From Cylindrobasidium torrendii FP15055 ss-10 (lineage: Eukaryota > Basidiomycota > Agaricomycetes > Agaricales > Physalacriaceae), in assembly GCA_000934385.1 (NCBI GenBank), contig KN880748.1:1-24865 (forward strand): a DNA stretch of 24,865 nt. Reading direction: 5' to 3'. Below are positions 9,316 through 18,546 of this stretch, one piece after another. The notes beneath the pieces were generated by a model that was not told the origin of the DNA, made no database searches, and was given only the letters and a program-made list of their open reading frames with translations. The stretch's first letter is position 1; each line of letters begins with the position of its first letter. The position numbers and the translations under genes are program-made.

Positions 9316-12300
9316 ATGTCTTCTTCCAGAGGGGCCTCCTCTTCAGACAACCGCCAGTGGAAGCGTCTTCCGCGGGCATGCGACGAATGCAAGCGCAGGA
9401 AAAGTAGGTTATACTTCGCACGTCCACTTTCGCCAACTAACTCTAAGCAGTCAGATGTAAACTCGTCGTTTCTTTTAGACCACGAGTAATGAGACTCAAG
9501 CCCCTTTTAGGTAACAGCGAGTCTATGCCTGGAAAGAGATGCTCGAATTGTATCACCTCGAATTCTCAGTGCACCCATGTCGAGGTTCTTAATGTGAGTA
9601 TATCTTTGCATTCGCCTCCTGTGTACTGAGCGCTTTTGTAAGGCACTGGGCTCTGCCCGAGGGTACGACCGTTCTATGAAGCATACGTCCCTTCCTAATC
9701 CTCATAGATATGTCCTCAAACTCGAGAAACGCGTCAAGAGCTTGGAGAGCCTCTGTTCGCATGTACGTTCTAGTCTTTGCATGGACATCTGCTCTTGACA
9801 CGGGGTGTTTCCACAGCTGCAACCGGGAATAGACATCGACCAAAAGCTCGAGGAGCTCGAAAGGACCGAATTAGACCGTGTGTCTGAGGAACCTGCAAAA
9901 TCCACAGACGAAGACTTTGCTATAGCAGCACTGAGTGATGGAATGCATCGCCTTGTATTCTCGCCTCATCAGAAACGCTTCTACGGGAAGGCTTGGTATG
10001 TCGTCAACTTCTTCGAAATTTGTGTATCCGTAACTGAAGCGCCCTGTAGCTGCTTCTCTGCGCTTATTCCAACACTAGTACAGAAGCGAAGATACCTATT
10101 CTATAATCCATCGGCCGAGCCATGGCTGGACAGGCCAGCTACTGAACGGCGCATGGAGATGTGGGAAATCAAACCCGTGCGTACATGCTACAGTCTTCCA
10201 CAAGGTCTCTTCTTACAGCGCGACTAGTGGCCGAATGAGGAGCTCTCTATACACCGCGCACGGCCAATATCTGCCCAGTACGACATGCCTTCCGACGACC
10301 TGCTACAGTCCTTGGTTACTCTGTACTTCAACGAGGAAAACACATACCTACCACTCCTCCATCGCTTGACCTTCGAGGCCGACTTGAAGGGCAACAAGCA
10401 TCGCTACGACTCCCAGTTTGCTGCAACGGTCCTTCTTGTGTGCGCACTTGGCGCAGCATCCTCAGATGACCCCCGTGTGTATGTCGACGGAAAAGGCTTT
10501 CCGGGTTGGAGGTGGTTCATCCAAATCGCTGGCTACTGTCGCCTCCTCGCCGATCCGACTTTGCCTTCCATCTATGAAGTGCAAATCCACGCGGTGCGTC
10601 CTTGGTTCGATTCCGACCGTATTAGCTTGACATTTGTTGATCGCATAGCTCGCGACGATGTATCTGTTGTCGTGTGGCATGTGGCGGGGTGTTTACTTGC
10701 GAACGCAAATGGCTTTGAAACTCGTGCAAGATGTAGGCGCGCACACAAGGCAGTCTCAGCGTCCTAATGCACATACTGAACTATGGAAGCGGGCGTTTTG
10801 GCAAGTGCTTGCCCAGTTCACTCGCACGTAGACTCTTACGCTCATACAGGGTTCTCCTTTGTCTTGATGTTCACGCTTCAGCGTGTGGAGGGACCCAGCC
10901 TTCACTAACTTACGAAGAGTAGGTTTTTTTGTCAAGAATTATTCAGTCGTGCTGATGAGAATAGCTTTGATATTGATTATCCCGTCGACTGTGACGACGA
11001 ATACTGGGATCACCCCGATGAGTTCCAGAATTTCCAACAGCCTGTGGGAAAACCTTCGAGAATGGGATATTTCATATCCTTGTGTAAGCTCGTCGTTATC
11101 AAGATGGGTATGCATCGTGCTCTGGTACGTCTTCGCTCGGTCGCCAGTCTGACAAACTAACCTTCATTGCAAACAGTACACTGTCAGACGGCCGATGAAG
11201 ACGAAAATGGCTCCTGCACCGTCTCAAGATGATATAAGCGCTACACACGATGAGCAACTCGCATTATGGCAACGCGAGATTCCTCCAAATTGTGCGTGCA
11301 TCTACAGGCATGCGACAGACTCTACCGATGCTAACCACCACCGAAGTGAGAGACGATTCCACGCCAGAGGACCCTGTGTTCGCAAGACAGAAGTCTGTCC
11401 TCCTTTACATGTTCCACAACGTCCGGCTCTTCGCTCATCAGCCACACATTTTCGACATTTTGGATACCGAGAAGATGCGTCAGAGTCGCAGTGCGATGGT
11501 TTGCCAGAGTGCCATCGACGCAGCAGCCCAAATAATTGCTTCGTTGGGAGGCCGTCCTTGGCCATCATCTATAGGTTTCCCATACTTGGTCCGTATCTAA
11601 ACGGCTTGACGAGACCTGTCTTGTTGATATCAAGTTCTAGGCCTACGAGACTATGTTCGTAATTGCACATATTCTGTTGATGTATGGTACGAAGCGCGCA
11701 ACACGACAGGATATGGAGAAGATAGAGACTTATTTATCGGCATGGCGGCGGATGGAGAAACGGTAGGTCTTTTGCGTGTGCGCGAGTCTCCGCACTCATG
11801 CATTTACCCAGATTACCGCTTGCTGGTGCTGAAGTGTGAGTTGTTCTCACTCCACATACAAACCTCTGCTTATTCTTCTCTCAGAGATATAGCCGAAAGC
11901 CTTCTCCTCACCCCAGAAGACATCCCACAGAAGTCATTACCTGGCAGTCGAGCATCACCAAGCAGCCAAGCGTCACCAAGCGGGACGACAGTAAGCGAGA
12001 GCGGAGTCTTACCTACTTCAAGTCGCTCGCGAAAGCGCAAGTCTGCGAGCTCCAAACAACCAGCACAAAGACGGTCTCCAACAAGTCGTGGACTCCCCGA
12101 CATTGCCTCGACCTCGACTTTGGTTCCACCATCCTTCGACGACCCGTTCGACACTTCATTGTTTGATGCCCAATCCGGACCTCCGTGGTACGAGATGCCA
12201 GGTGTCGACCTCGCGACCGCAGATTTCGCTTGGGCTAATACGCTGATCGAACGACTTGGTGAGTTCTCGGAGACGTCAACCCGCCTCAGGTATTCTTATG

Positions 12301-12464
12301 CTTTATCATTAGATCCTCCACAAGGCAGCTTTGGGGAGATCGGACAGAGTAGCAATTTCCCGGGCTATACACCATCGCATCTGCATCAAGGATACCATTA
12401 TCCGCAACAAGCGCCCCATCCAGCACAATCATTTGACGATTGGGGTCCAATAGATCCCAGGTGA
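9316..12464 (+). CDS. Zn(II)2Cys6 transcription factor with fungal_trans domain (copy 2)
   Basis: Paralogue of the gene at 4879. Exons: 9316..9403, 9451..9456, 9511..9593, 9643..9662, 9708..9762, 9817..9995, 10050..10176, 10228..10593, 10649..10800, 10850..10918, 10965..11124, 11177..11291, 11347..11588, 11641..11762, 11812..11835, 11885..12258, 12313..12464; 2334 nt, 777 aa. The cluster is C22-X2-C25-X6-C32-X9-C42-X2-C45-X6-C52, then coiled coil KLEKRVKSLESL and the fungal_trans domain (DDPRVYVDGKGFPGWRW, QMALKLVQDVGAH, YPVDCDDEYWDHP). Unlike copy 1 it carries a ~175-residue tail with a basic nuclear-localisation-like patch (SRSRKRKSASSKQPAQRR) and an aromatic/Gln/Pro-rich end that could be an activation region. 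The last intron (12259..12312, 54 nt) is a multiple of three without stops; if retained the protein is 795 aa. One intron has a GC donor. Confidence 0.88.
9451..9456 (+). other. 6-nt microexon inside the zinc cluster (copy 2)
   Basis: TCAGAT between introns 9404..9450 and 9457..9510 completes Ile30, encodes Arg31 and starts Cys32. It matches the microexon of the neighbouring paralogue in size, phase and position. Confidence 0.8.
10801..10849 (+). other. GC-AG intron in Zn-cluster factor 2
   Basis: After GCG TTT TG the donor is GCAAGT, and the acceptor is ATACAG at 10849. Reading frame and alignment (WKRAFW / VLLCLDV against WKRAFW / VLFYLDV) require splicing here. The corresponding intron of copy 1 (6457..6512) has a normal GTGAGT donor. 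Confidence 0.8.
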
Positions 12465-12965
12465 GGGTGCGTGCTCCCTGGAGAGCGCACCGCCAAGGCT
12501 GACGCCTCGAAAGACAGAATGACCCGAATCCCGACCCTTTTGGACCGGGTACTTACATGTAGCAGAAGACAGACCTTGTATAGATTATTGCTATAGCACT
12601 TCACCTAGGGAAATTCAATATGCGACATCTAGTCGTTTCTGTAGGATGGTTTGAGAGTGCTCGATACAACCTAAATCCCAAGATTTTGGGACAAGTTGGT
12701 TCAAACGCTTACATTCATTGACAAAATCAACAGACCTGGACGACTTAGTTTAACTTTAATAGGATGATGGCTGTGGCGATTCGCGAAATGCCGGCGATCG
12801 GTCGTCTGGTTACAGAGCCCGACAATAGATGCTTTCTTCCCCCGTTTATGTCATTGTCGGTGGACCGACCTTGACCAACAACGACTACCCGAATATTTGA
12901 GAACACTGGCCGCTTAATTCCTTCTTTCTCTCCGCTTTGTGTGTTCCCTCGCTTGCTATTGTATT
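12465..12965. other. Intergenic region and promoter of DUF6699-like gene A
   Basis: About 500 bp between factor 2 and the first DUF6699-like gene. The left part shows nothing recognisable. From about 12768 onward it shares blocks with the promoter of gene B, followed by a pyrimidine-rich stretch (~12916-12940) shortly before the 5'UTR intron. Confidence 0.5.
12786..12806 (+). promoter_or_regulatory. Shared 21-bp promoter block, DUF6699-like gene A
   Basis: This block (core GCCGGCGATCGGTCGTC) is identical at 17088-17108 upstream of gene B. It includes CCG-N5-CGG, an everted pair of zinc-cluster half-sites. It lies 254 bp before ATG 13040. Confidence 0.5.
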
Positions 12966-13020
12966 GTACGTATCTCGCACTAGTGTTTCGCTGTCACGCT
13001 GAGTTTTCGCGAATTTACAG
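12966..13020 (+). other. 5'UTR intron of DUF6699-like gene A
   Basis: GTACGT...TTTACAG, 55 nt, ends 19 bp before ATG 13040. Gene B has a matching 56-nt intron with a shared CTCGCACTAG block and the same post-acceptor sequence ATTTGAACG. Confidence 0.6.
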
Positions 13021-13039
13021 ATTTGAACGCACGCTTCAA

Positions 13040-14085
13040 ATGGCGTCTGTAAAAGCTCAGTTTTTGCTCCATCGATCCGCCTTGAAGGCTCCTGGATCAT
13101 CAAAACATCTCTCGCCTCAAGTCAGATCTACTGGCGTTCATTTCAATGAAGCTGTCAAGGTTTCTGAATATGACAATCCATCTTATCCGACGCCTGAAGA
13201 GCCCCGTTCTATCTTACGGAAGTCCAAGACAAGGTCCTCCGACCGGAAGGCTAACAAGAACACGTCTCAAATCCATATCCATGGACCTTTATGTAGAAGC
13301 AAAGGGCTTGAGCCCTCCAGCATCCAACTTGCCTCTCAACTGCATTTCACACGGGCTGCAGAAGAGGACCGAGTTCAACGCCGCGACGAACCGCTAGGGT
13401 TGGATAGAGCACCCCCCAAACGAGATACCCGAGACGAATTTCCTGAATTCAAGAAAGTCCTTATGGGGCCGTGGGTAAAGGGACCCGACTGTAAGCCAGA
13501 AAACTGTTCTATTCGATCTTCTCATGCCTCTCAGACTCTCCGGTCATGGGACCTGAGTTAGCGCGGGCTCTGGGAACTATAACCATACATCAAGCGCTCG
13601 CTGGACCCTACGAAACTACCCAATTCTTGGACTGGGAGGTCACGCAGCCATTCGTTTCCTCTCATTTCTGTTCCGGAAGCCATAAGATTATGCTGGAAAC
13701 ATTTCAGCATCAACCCGCGACATACCCCCAACTCTCTCGTCTTCACGTTATTTCCCCCGTATTTCAATGGAGCTCCATGGTTCTGCCAATCGAACCCCAT
13801 GGCGGGGTAACAATACACGATATACTGCATATGCTCGGTATAGCTTTTCGACAACGGATTTTACCAAGCGAAATGGACGACATGGCGCCCGAAGTTAGGG
13901 CTTTGGTCCTTCGAACCATGGAGGAGAGAGTCAATCGCGGTGTCGGTCCACCTTACGCATGCAGCTCCGATAGGCTCCTGGGAAAGACTAAGTTTGCAGG
14001 ACTTGCATACGTGTCGGACCCTTCTACACAATCCACGGATACGAGTGACTATGACATTTTGCTACAGATATTTACTGGCTCATGA
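13040..14085 (+). CDS. DUF6699-like protein A
   Basis: A protein of unknown function. Exons 13040..13490 and 13535..14085 join through a 44-nt intron (GTAAGC...CTCAG), giving 333 aa. The N-terminal ~150 residues are basic and probably disordered but keep motifs shared with paralogue B: VHFNEAV, YPTPEEPRS and DTRDEFPEFKKVLMGPWV. The C-terminal ~180 residues have the pattern I associate with the basidiomycete DUF6699 domain: a FLDWEV motif, an L-x-V-x-SP-x-F-x-W strand, VTIHDILHMLGIAF, and a GKTKFAGL motif near the end. Family membership rests on pattern memory and is moderately sure. Start: the ATG just after the 5'UTR intron, aligned with that of B. No catalytic residues or membrane segments are visible. 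Convergent with the secreted-protein gene at 14374. Confidence 0.8.
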
Positions 14086-14373
14086 CTTTGGCTGCTTTAC
14101 ACTAAGAAGTCTAAAGACGTTCAGGCATATGTATCGTGTCCGATCACCCAATGCACTACACGATGTTTCCTGCCCTCGCAGCTCAAGCTCATTGCCCTGA
14201 TGACCTTGACATTCCCATAGGCAAATGAACACTATGAGCATGGTGTCTTCATTTGCAAGACTCATTCGACATTGATAGGATACTACATTTTACATGTGTA
14301 CGGACAAGAGAAGTAAGAGACTAGATGAGCCGTGAATCGTAAGGGTCATGGAATCAAGGGGTAAAAGAATCTT

Positions 14374-15478
14374 TCAAGCGCAATCAAAGGTAGTGACATC
14401 GATGCTGAAGTTGTTGACAAGACGTCTCTGTGAATAACAGTCAGCGCAAGGTCAGGAAAGGTGCAACAAGAACGGACCTTTTGGGCATTGCTGAGCTGAG
14501 CGGTCAGCGCACAAAGCGCAGACTGGTTCGCCGTAGACCTGTCCGCCAACCAGGCGAAGTACGCATCACCAAAGCCAGCCAGAATGTTGTTGTTCAGACG
14601 GTTCTGAATGATGACATTTGCGCATTGGAGACCGGCGACCCCACTAAGGTTGAGAGCATTGAGCTGAGCAGTTTGTTGCGCATTGAGGCGGGTGGTGATT
14701 TGGCAGTATGCCAACTGGTTGGCAAAGACAGTCGGGTCAGCGGCCAATGCGTCGTACGCGGTAGCAAGACCGGAAGCGATAGCGTTGAGCTGCTGGTCGA
14801 CGTTCTGAGTGCACTGGACATTGCTGAGGTTAACACCAAGGGCAGTGACACTGGCTTGCTGGGCTGTCGTGAGCTGGGTGGTGATAGCACAAAGCGCGGC
14901 GGTGTTGCGTTGGCTCGGGTTGCGAGTGTAAGCCTGGTATGCTGCTCCCAAACCGGCCCGGATGGTGTTGAGTTGGTCGGTGATCGATGGGCACTGGACA
15001 TTGATGTTAATGCCGAGTGCAACAATCCTGCTTCGCTGGGATGCCGTGAGTTGGGAGGTGATGGCGCAAAGCGCGGCGGTAGTCTGAGCGTTCTGGTTTT
15101 GAGTGTAAGCCTGGTACGCCGCGCCGAGACCAGCTTGAACGGTGTTGAGCTGGTCGACGATGTTCGGGCATTGGATTCGGCTGAGATCAAAGCCAAGGCT
15201 CTGAATTCTCGTCTGAGGATGGTGTTAGAAGTCGAAGGATGATAGAGCAGACAGTAGAAACGCACCCTCTGTGCTTGCGTGAGCCCGTTGATGATCCTGC
15301 AGAGGTTGGCGCGGTTGTTGGACGACGGGCTGGAGCGGTATGTGTTGATGACAACGGTCAATCCGATGCGAATGCTCTCGAAGCTGACAGCGCGGTCCTC
15401 AAGCTCGAAGGGGCTGGGAGCGGGAGCCGCAAGAGACACGGCGGCAAGAGCCAGGGTGAAGAAGGGTGTGAAGAGCAT
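14374..15478 (-). CDS. Secreted five-repeat, ten-cysteine protein (copy 1)
   Basis: I do not recognise this family. Exons, complement: 15266..15478, 14478..15212, 14374..14427; 1002 nt, 333 aa; introns of 53 and 50 nt. A clear signal peptide (FFTLALAAVSLAA, residues ~6-18) is followed by a short Pro-rich stretch. The mature part is five repeats of ~60 residues with consensus near LN-x-I-x-AGL-x-AAYQAY...AALCAIT-x-QLT-x-AQ...LG-x-x-x-x-x-VQC. Each repeat holds one cysteine pair 25-27 residues apart: C60/C86, C120/C145, C179/C205, C241/C268, C305/C332. These are the only cysteines in the protein, so one disulphide per repeat is likely. The Ala/Gln/Leu-rich composition suggests helices. No catalytic motif, transmembrane helix or GPI signal is seen. 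Role unknown: an extracellular or cell-wall protein is inference. A TATA box lies 72 bp upstream. Confidence 0.87.
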
Positions 15479-15549
15479 AGTGATGTAGGAGCTGGTGGCT
15501 GGTGATGGAAGCGGAGGGTTGCTGACTTTTTGGCTTTGACTGGTGAGCA

Positions 15550-15556
15550 TTTTATA
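15550..15556 (-). promoter_or_regulatory. TATA box of secreted protein copy 1
   Basis: TATAAAA within GGTATAAAATGCTCACC on the minus strand, 72 bp before the ATG. The same element stands 71 bp before the start of copy 2. Confidence 0.7.
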
Positions 15557-15842
15557 CCATTCTGCGACAAGACATGGTGCGCATCAATGGGGGCTAAGTG
15601 AGGATAATCTTGATGGTGCAGCTCAATGCGATGCGCCAGAGGAAGGCGCATCAGTTTGTGGTACTGCGGCCCATGGTGAGCGGGAGGGGTCAAGTCTGGC
15701 AATGGCCTGGCATACCCACCAATATTGCTATCCTTCGAAGACGGGAGCCTAAAATGTGTTTTAGACATGTCACTATCGCTCCAATAGATGTTTCGGGCAT
15801 CCAGGAGTGCGCAGTTGTTCCGGTAGGGTGCCCAGGAATATC

Positions 15843-17087
15843 CGGGCAATGGACTGCAAGAGAATCGCCTAATGCGTGACTTTGTTGTCCAAGATACTCA
15901 CTCAAAGAAGCCTTGCGAGTCAACATATGTACAGGATCCAGCCGAAGAGTTCTGTATTCGACAGATGAGTGTCGGTGTCATCAAGTTAAAATTGACATCC
16001 TCCCCGACCGATCAGACACGGAGTCAGCGCGGCTAGGTGACTAAGACCAGTCCTCACCGTCATCGTCAATCCCAACCAACGGATCTGTTCACCATACACT
16101 TGTTACCTTTGGCCGCTGGCAAGTAAGATGCAGACAAAGAAATGCCTGATAATTGGTCCATGCAGTCGGTCAATTTTCCCAGACACAGGTCACACTGGCA
16201 CCGAATATCGAGCACCACAACAAATGATACCCCAGCGCCAATGAGCAAAAAAGACATTATGGCCATTGAAACGGCGATCGCTGACATTGCGATATGCCAC
16301 GCGACGAATCCATTGTCAAACGTCATAAGTAGGGGCGACCATGGCGATGCGATCGTATTTGGAATCATGTGACGCTACGCCACGCTCCTCGCTCGTGGCT
16401 CACGCACTTCACCATCTTCCCATCCCACCAAACTAGCTCTCCTATACAAGCCAACTGACTTGGAGGTCCGCTTGAACACCTCCAACATAACAGAATGTAC
16501 ACACTTAGAAAGTAGATTACTGTGTAGATTTCAAAACGGAGAATGCCGCAAACAAGTACGACGTGACCGTCGTGACGGTAGCAAGCGAAAGCAGATTTCA
16601 AGGCTCGTTTGATGCGATGGTATACATTGAGTTGCCTTTGACTCCGAACATCAGTCTGTCCTTTCGCGAGTCTCGGCACTTGATGGTACTGATGCGGCGA
16701 ATGATAAGCAATTGAGTCTTCCATTCTCCATAATCTGCAGCTGTGCGTAATATGTCGTTCTGACACTGCCTTGCACAGGTACCTAGGTGTGGGACAGGGC
16801 AAAGCTCTCGTCTTGGTCAACGCGCTGGTAGGCATTCCTTTCGGTTGGCGTCAAGCTGAGGAATGGAAGCGACAAAGCGAAAGTTGAAATCGATAACGAA
16901 TGGATAGGATAGGATAATTGGAAAAGGTACAGCCGGTATAACAGGAATCGCAACACCCAGGCTATACTAACATCATATCTCGTGGTGTTCTCAGGTATGG
17001 AATGTGTTCTGCGTATATCGAGAAGGATGCACGGTGCGTGGCTCGCGCCGTAGGAATAATATGGACCGCCGTTGGCTGTGCTCATGT
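15843..17087. other. Intergenic region between secreted protein copy 1 and DUF6699-like gene B
   Basis: About 1.2 kb without a convincing spliced gene. It contains one ATG-initiated minus-strand frame with a hydrophobic stretch (16066-16368, listed separately) and a small GGATA repeat at ~16901-16915. No mobile element ends or RNA genes are visible. Confidence 0.5.
16066..16368 (-). CDS. Possible small membrane protein (doubtful)
   Basis: A 100-codon frame with ATG start has a central hydrophobic segment of ~30 residues (MSAIAVSMAIMSFLLIGAG and onward) followed by three clustered cysteines (RCQCDLC). It could be a one-exon small membrane protein or one exon of a larger gene. There is no paralogue, no splice support and no family match, so chance is a real possibility. 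Confidence 0.22.
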   Translation of the reverse strand: MIPNTIASPWSPLLMTFDNGFVAWHIAMSAIAVSMAIMSFLLIGAGVSFVVVLDIRCQCDLCLGKLTDCMDQLSGISLSASYLPAAKGNKCMVNRSVGWD

Positions 17088-17108
17088 AAATGCCGGCGAT
17101 CGGTCGTC
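17088..17108 (+). promoter_or_regulatory. Shared 21-bp promoter block, DUF6699-like gene B
   Basis: Identical to 12786-12806 and placed 201 bp before ATG 17289. Contains CCG-N5-CGG. An ACAATAG block follows in both promoters (17122-17128 and 12822-12828). Confidence 0.5.
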
Positions 17109-17213
17109 CTCACATGGAGAACAATAGACTCTTCCATGTTGCTTAACCGAACCATAAAGCATCTGGAGATGCTGGGAATCCTACCTGATCCCCACTAGTT
17201 TCTGCAGCCTATC

Positions 17214-17269
17214 GTGCGTACCTCGCACTAGAGTTCATCAACTCATGCTGATTACTCGTAAACTCTTAG
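17214..17269 (+). other. 5'UTR intron of DUF6699-like gene B
   Basis: GTGCGT...CTCTTAG, 56 nt, ends 19 bp before ATG 17289. It aligns with the 5'UTR intron of gene A, including CTCGCACTAG and the post-acceptor ATTTGAACG. Confidence 0.6.
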
Positions 17270-17288
17270 ATTTGAACGTTCACTACGA

Positions 17289-18367
17289 ATGGCATCCAGA
17301 AAGAATCAGTCTACGATACCTCGATCCGCTTTGAAATCCGCGAATTCACGAAAGCGCATTTCACGAACTTCAAAAAGCGTTCATTTTCATGAGGAAGTCA
17401 CAGAGTATCAATATGACGATCCGTATTATCCGACGCCTGAAAATCCCCGTTCTCTTGAACGTCCTTTATCCAAAGCGGCCCTCCGGAGAGCTGTCAGCAA
17501 GACATATGAAGTTCCTGCTCATGGTCCAACTCCTCCCTTCCTTATTCCTCATGCAAGCGATAGAAGAGAGCTGGAGGCATATACCTTCCACCTTGCGTCT
17601 CAATTACATGACCTGAGGATGGCAGACGAGGCCGCAACCCGACGCCGCGAAGAACCGTACAGGAATGTGAACAGAGCACCGCCCCGACGGAATACTCGAG
17701 ACGAATTCCCTGAATTCAAGAAAATCCTGATGGGACCATGGGTATCGGGAGTCGAATGTAGTGTCCAACTAGCCAGCCTGGCAGAGTTGCGCATCGCTGA
17801 CAATATCTTGCAGACGGACCCGTCCTTGAGCCGCAAATAGCAAGGAAGCTCGGTTCATTAACGCTGCATCCCGTTTTCACAAGACCATACAAGCCAGACA
17901 AATACTTGGATTGGGATATCTTGCAGGATGTCGAAAACGCGACAATGCATTTGCCAGGAGGCCGCAAGATACCTTGTGAGTCGTTTGGGACTCAGCCAGC
18001 GACAGCACCCAGAGTTTCGTCCCTCTGTGTCGTCTCGCCCGATTTTCCCTGGAGGTTCCAAGTCACGTCGAGGATGTGGCGCGGTTACGTCACGATATTT
18101 GACGTTCTGGAGTGTCTGGAATTCGCCTTCCGAGGGCATTTGCATGTCGAAGAGCTTAGCGAGAAACCAGCCAACGACGTCTGTGATTCAATGGAAACGG
18201 CGAAAGCAGAGAGGATCGCGCGGAAATTCGGACCTTCCTATCTATGCCAGGCAGACTTTCTACAAGGGAAACGGAAGATTCAGGGCTTTGAAGCTGATTT
18301 GCAATATGCGCCGAAGGGACCAGTTGACGAACGTTATGTTTTCATACAGCTCTATATCGGATCGTAA
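17289..18367 (+). CDS. DUF6699-like protein B
   Basis: Paralogue of the gene at 13040. Exons 17289..17757 and 17814..18367 join across a 56-nt intron in the same phase and position as in A, giving 340 aa. The basic N-terminal region has KSVHFHEEV, YYPTPENPRS and NTRDEFPEFKKILMGPWV. The C-terminal domain runs KYLDWDI, SSLCVVSPDFPWRFQV, YVTIFDVLECLEFAF and GKRKIQGFE to QLYIGS. KSVHF fits the loose RVxF consensus for protein phosphatase 1 docking; gene A lacks the basic residue at that place. Molecular role unknown. Both copies are complete, with no premature stops, so both may be functional. Confidence 0.82.
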
Positions 18368-18445
18368 TTGCCATAATTGTTTGGGTGGCCTTGCAAGCAG
18401 GGGTGCAGAAACGAGTCCACATTGTCATAAGCAAATTGCTGTCCG

Positions 18446-18451
18446 AATAAA
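18446..18451 (+). terminator. Poly(A) signal of DUF6699-like gene B
   Basis: AATAAA lies 79 bp after the stop codon of gene B, in the 179-bp gap to the convergent seven-helix gene. Confidence 0.5.
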
Positions 18452-18546
18452 CGTTTGTTAAAAGTACACAAGTACAAATGAAAGTGTGAGTATACAAAGC
18501 ATCATAAACGAGCATCAAGCTCATACATCGTTTCATGTCTTCCTCC

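Larger units (their letters stand above)
14374..15842 (-). repeat. Inverted segmental duplication, left arm
   Basis: This segment, read on the minus strand, matches 23498-24865 on the plus strand. It covers the secreted-protein gene plus ~360 bp upstream, with shared landmarks TATTCCTGGGCA, GCACTCCTGGATG, ATTGGAGCGA, GACTTGACCCCTCCCGCTCA and GTATAAAATGCTCACC. The coding part is nearly identical; upstream and intron DNA are clearly diverged, with a 9-bp indel near 15589. Confidence 0.85.

Noticed and set aside
10594..10648. GGTTCGATTCC resembling a tRNA T-loop
   Set aside because: It lies inside an intron of zinc-cluster factor 2, with no acceptor stem, D-arm or anticodon arm around it.
14430..15242. 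270-codon plus-strand frame opposite secreted protein copy 1
   Set aside because: It is the antisense shadow of the repeated coding sequence. The sense strand has signal peptide, introns and cysteine repeats conserved with copy 2.
16783..17085. Minus-strand frame starting with ATG at 17085 (MSTANGGPYYSYGASHA...)
   Set aside because: Its start sits inside the promoter block shared by the two DUF6699-like genes, the frame soon loses protein-like composition, and attempted splicing led to stops.
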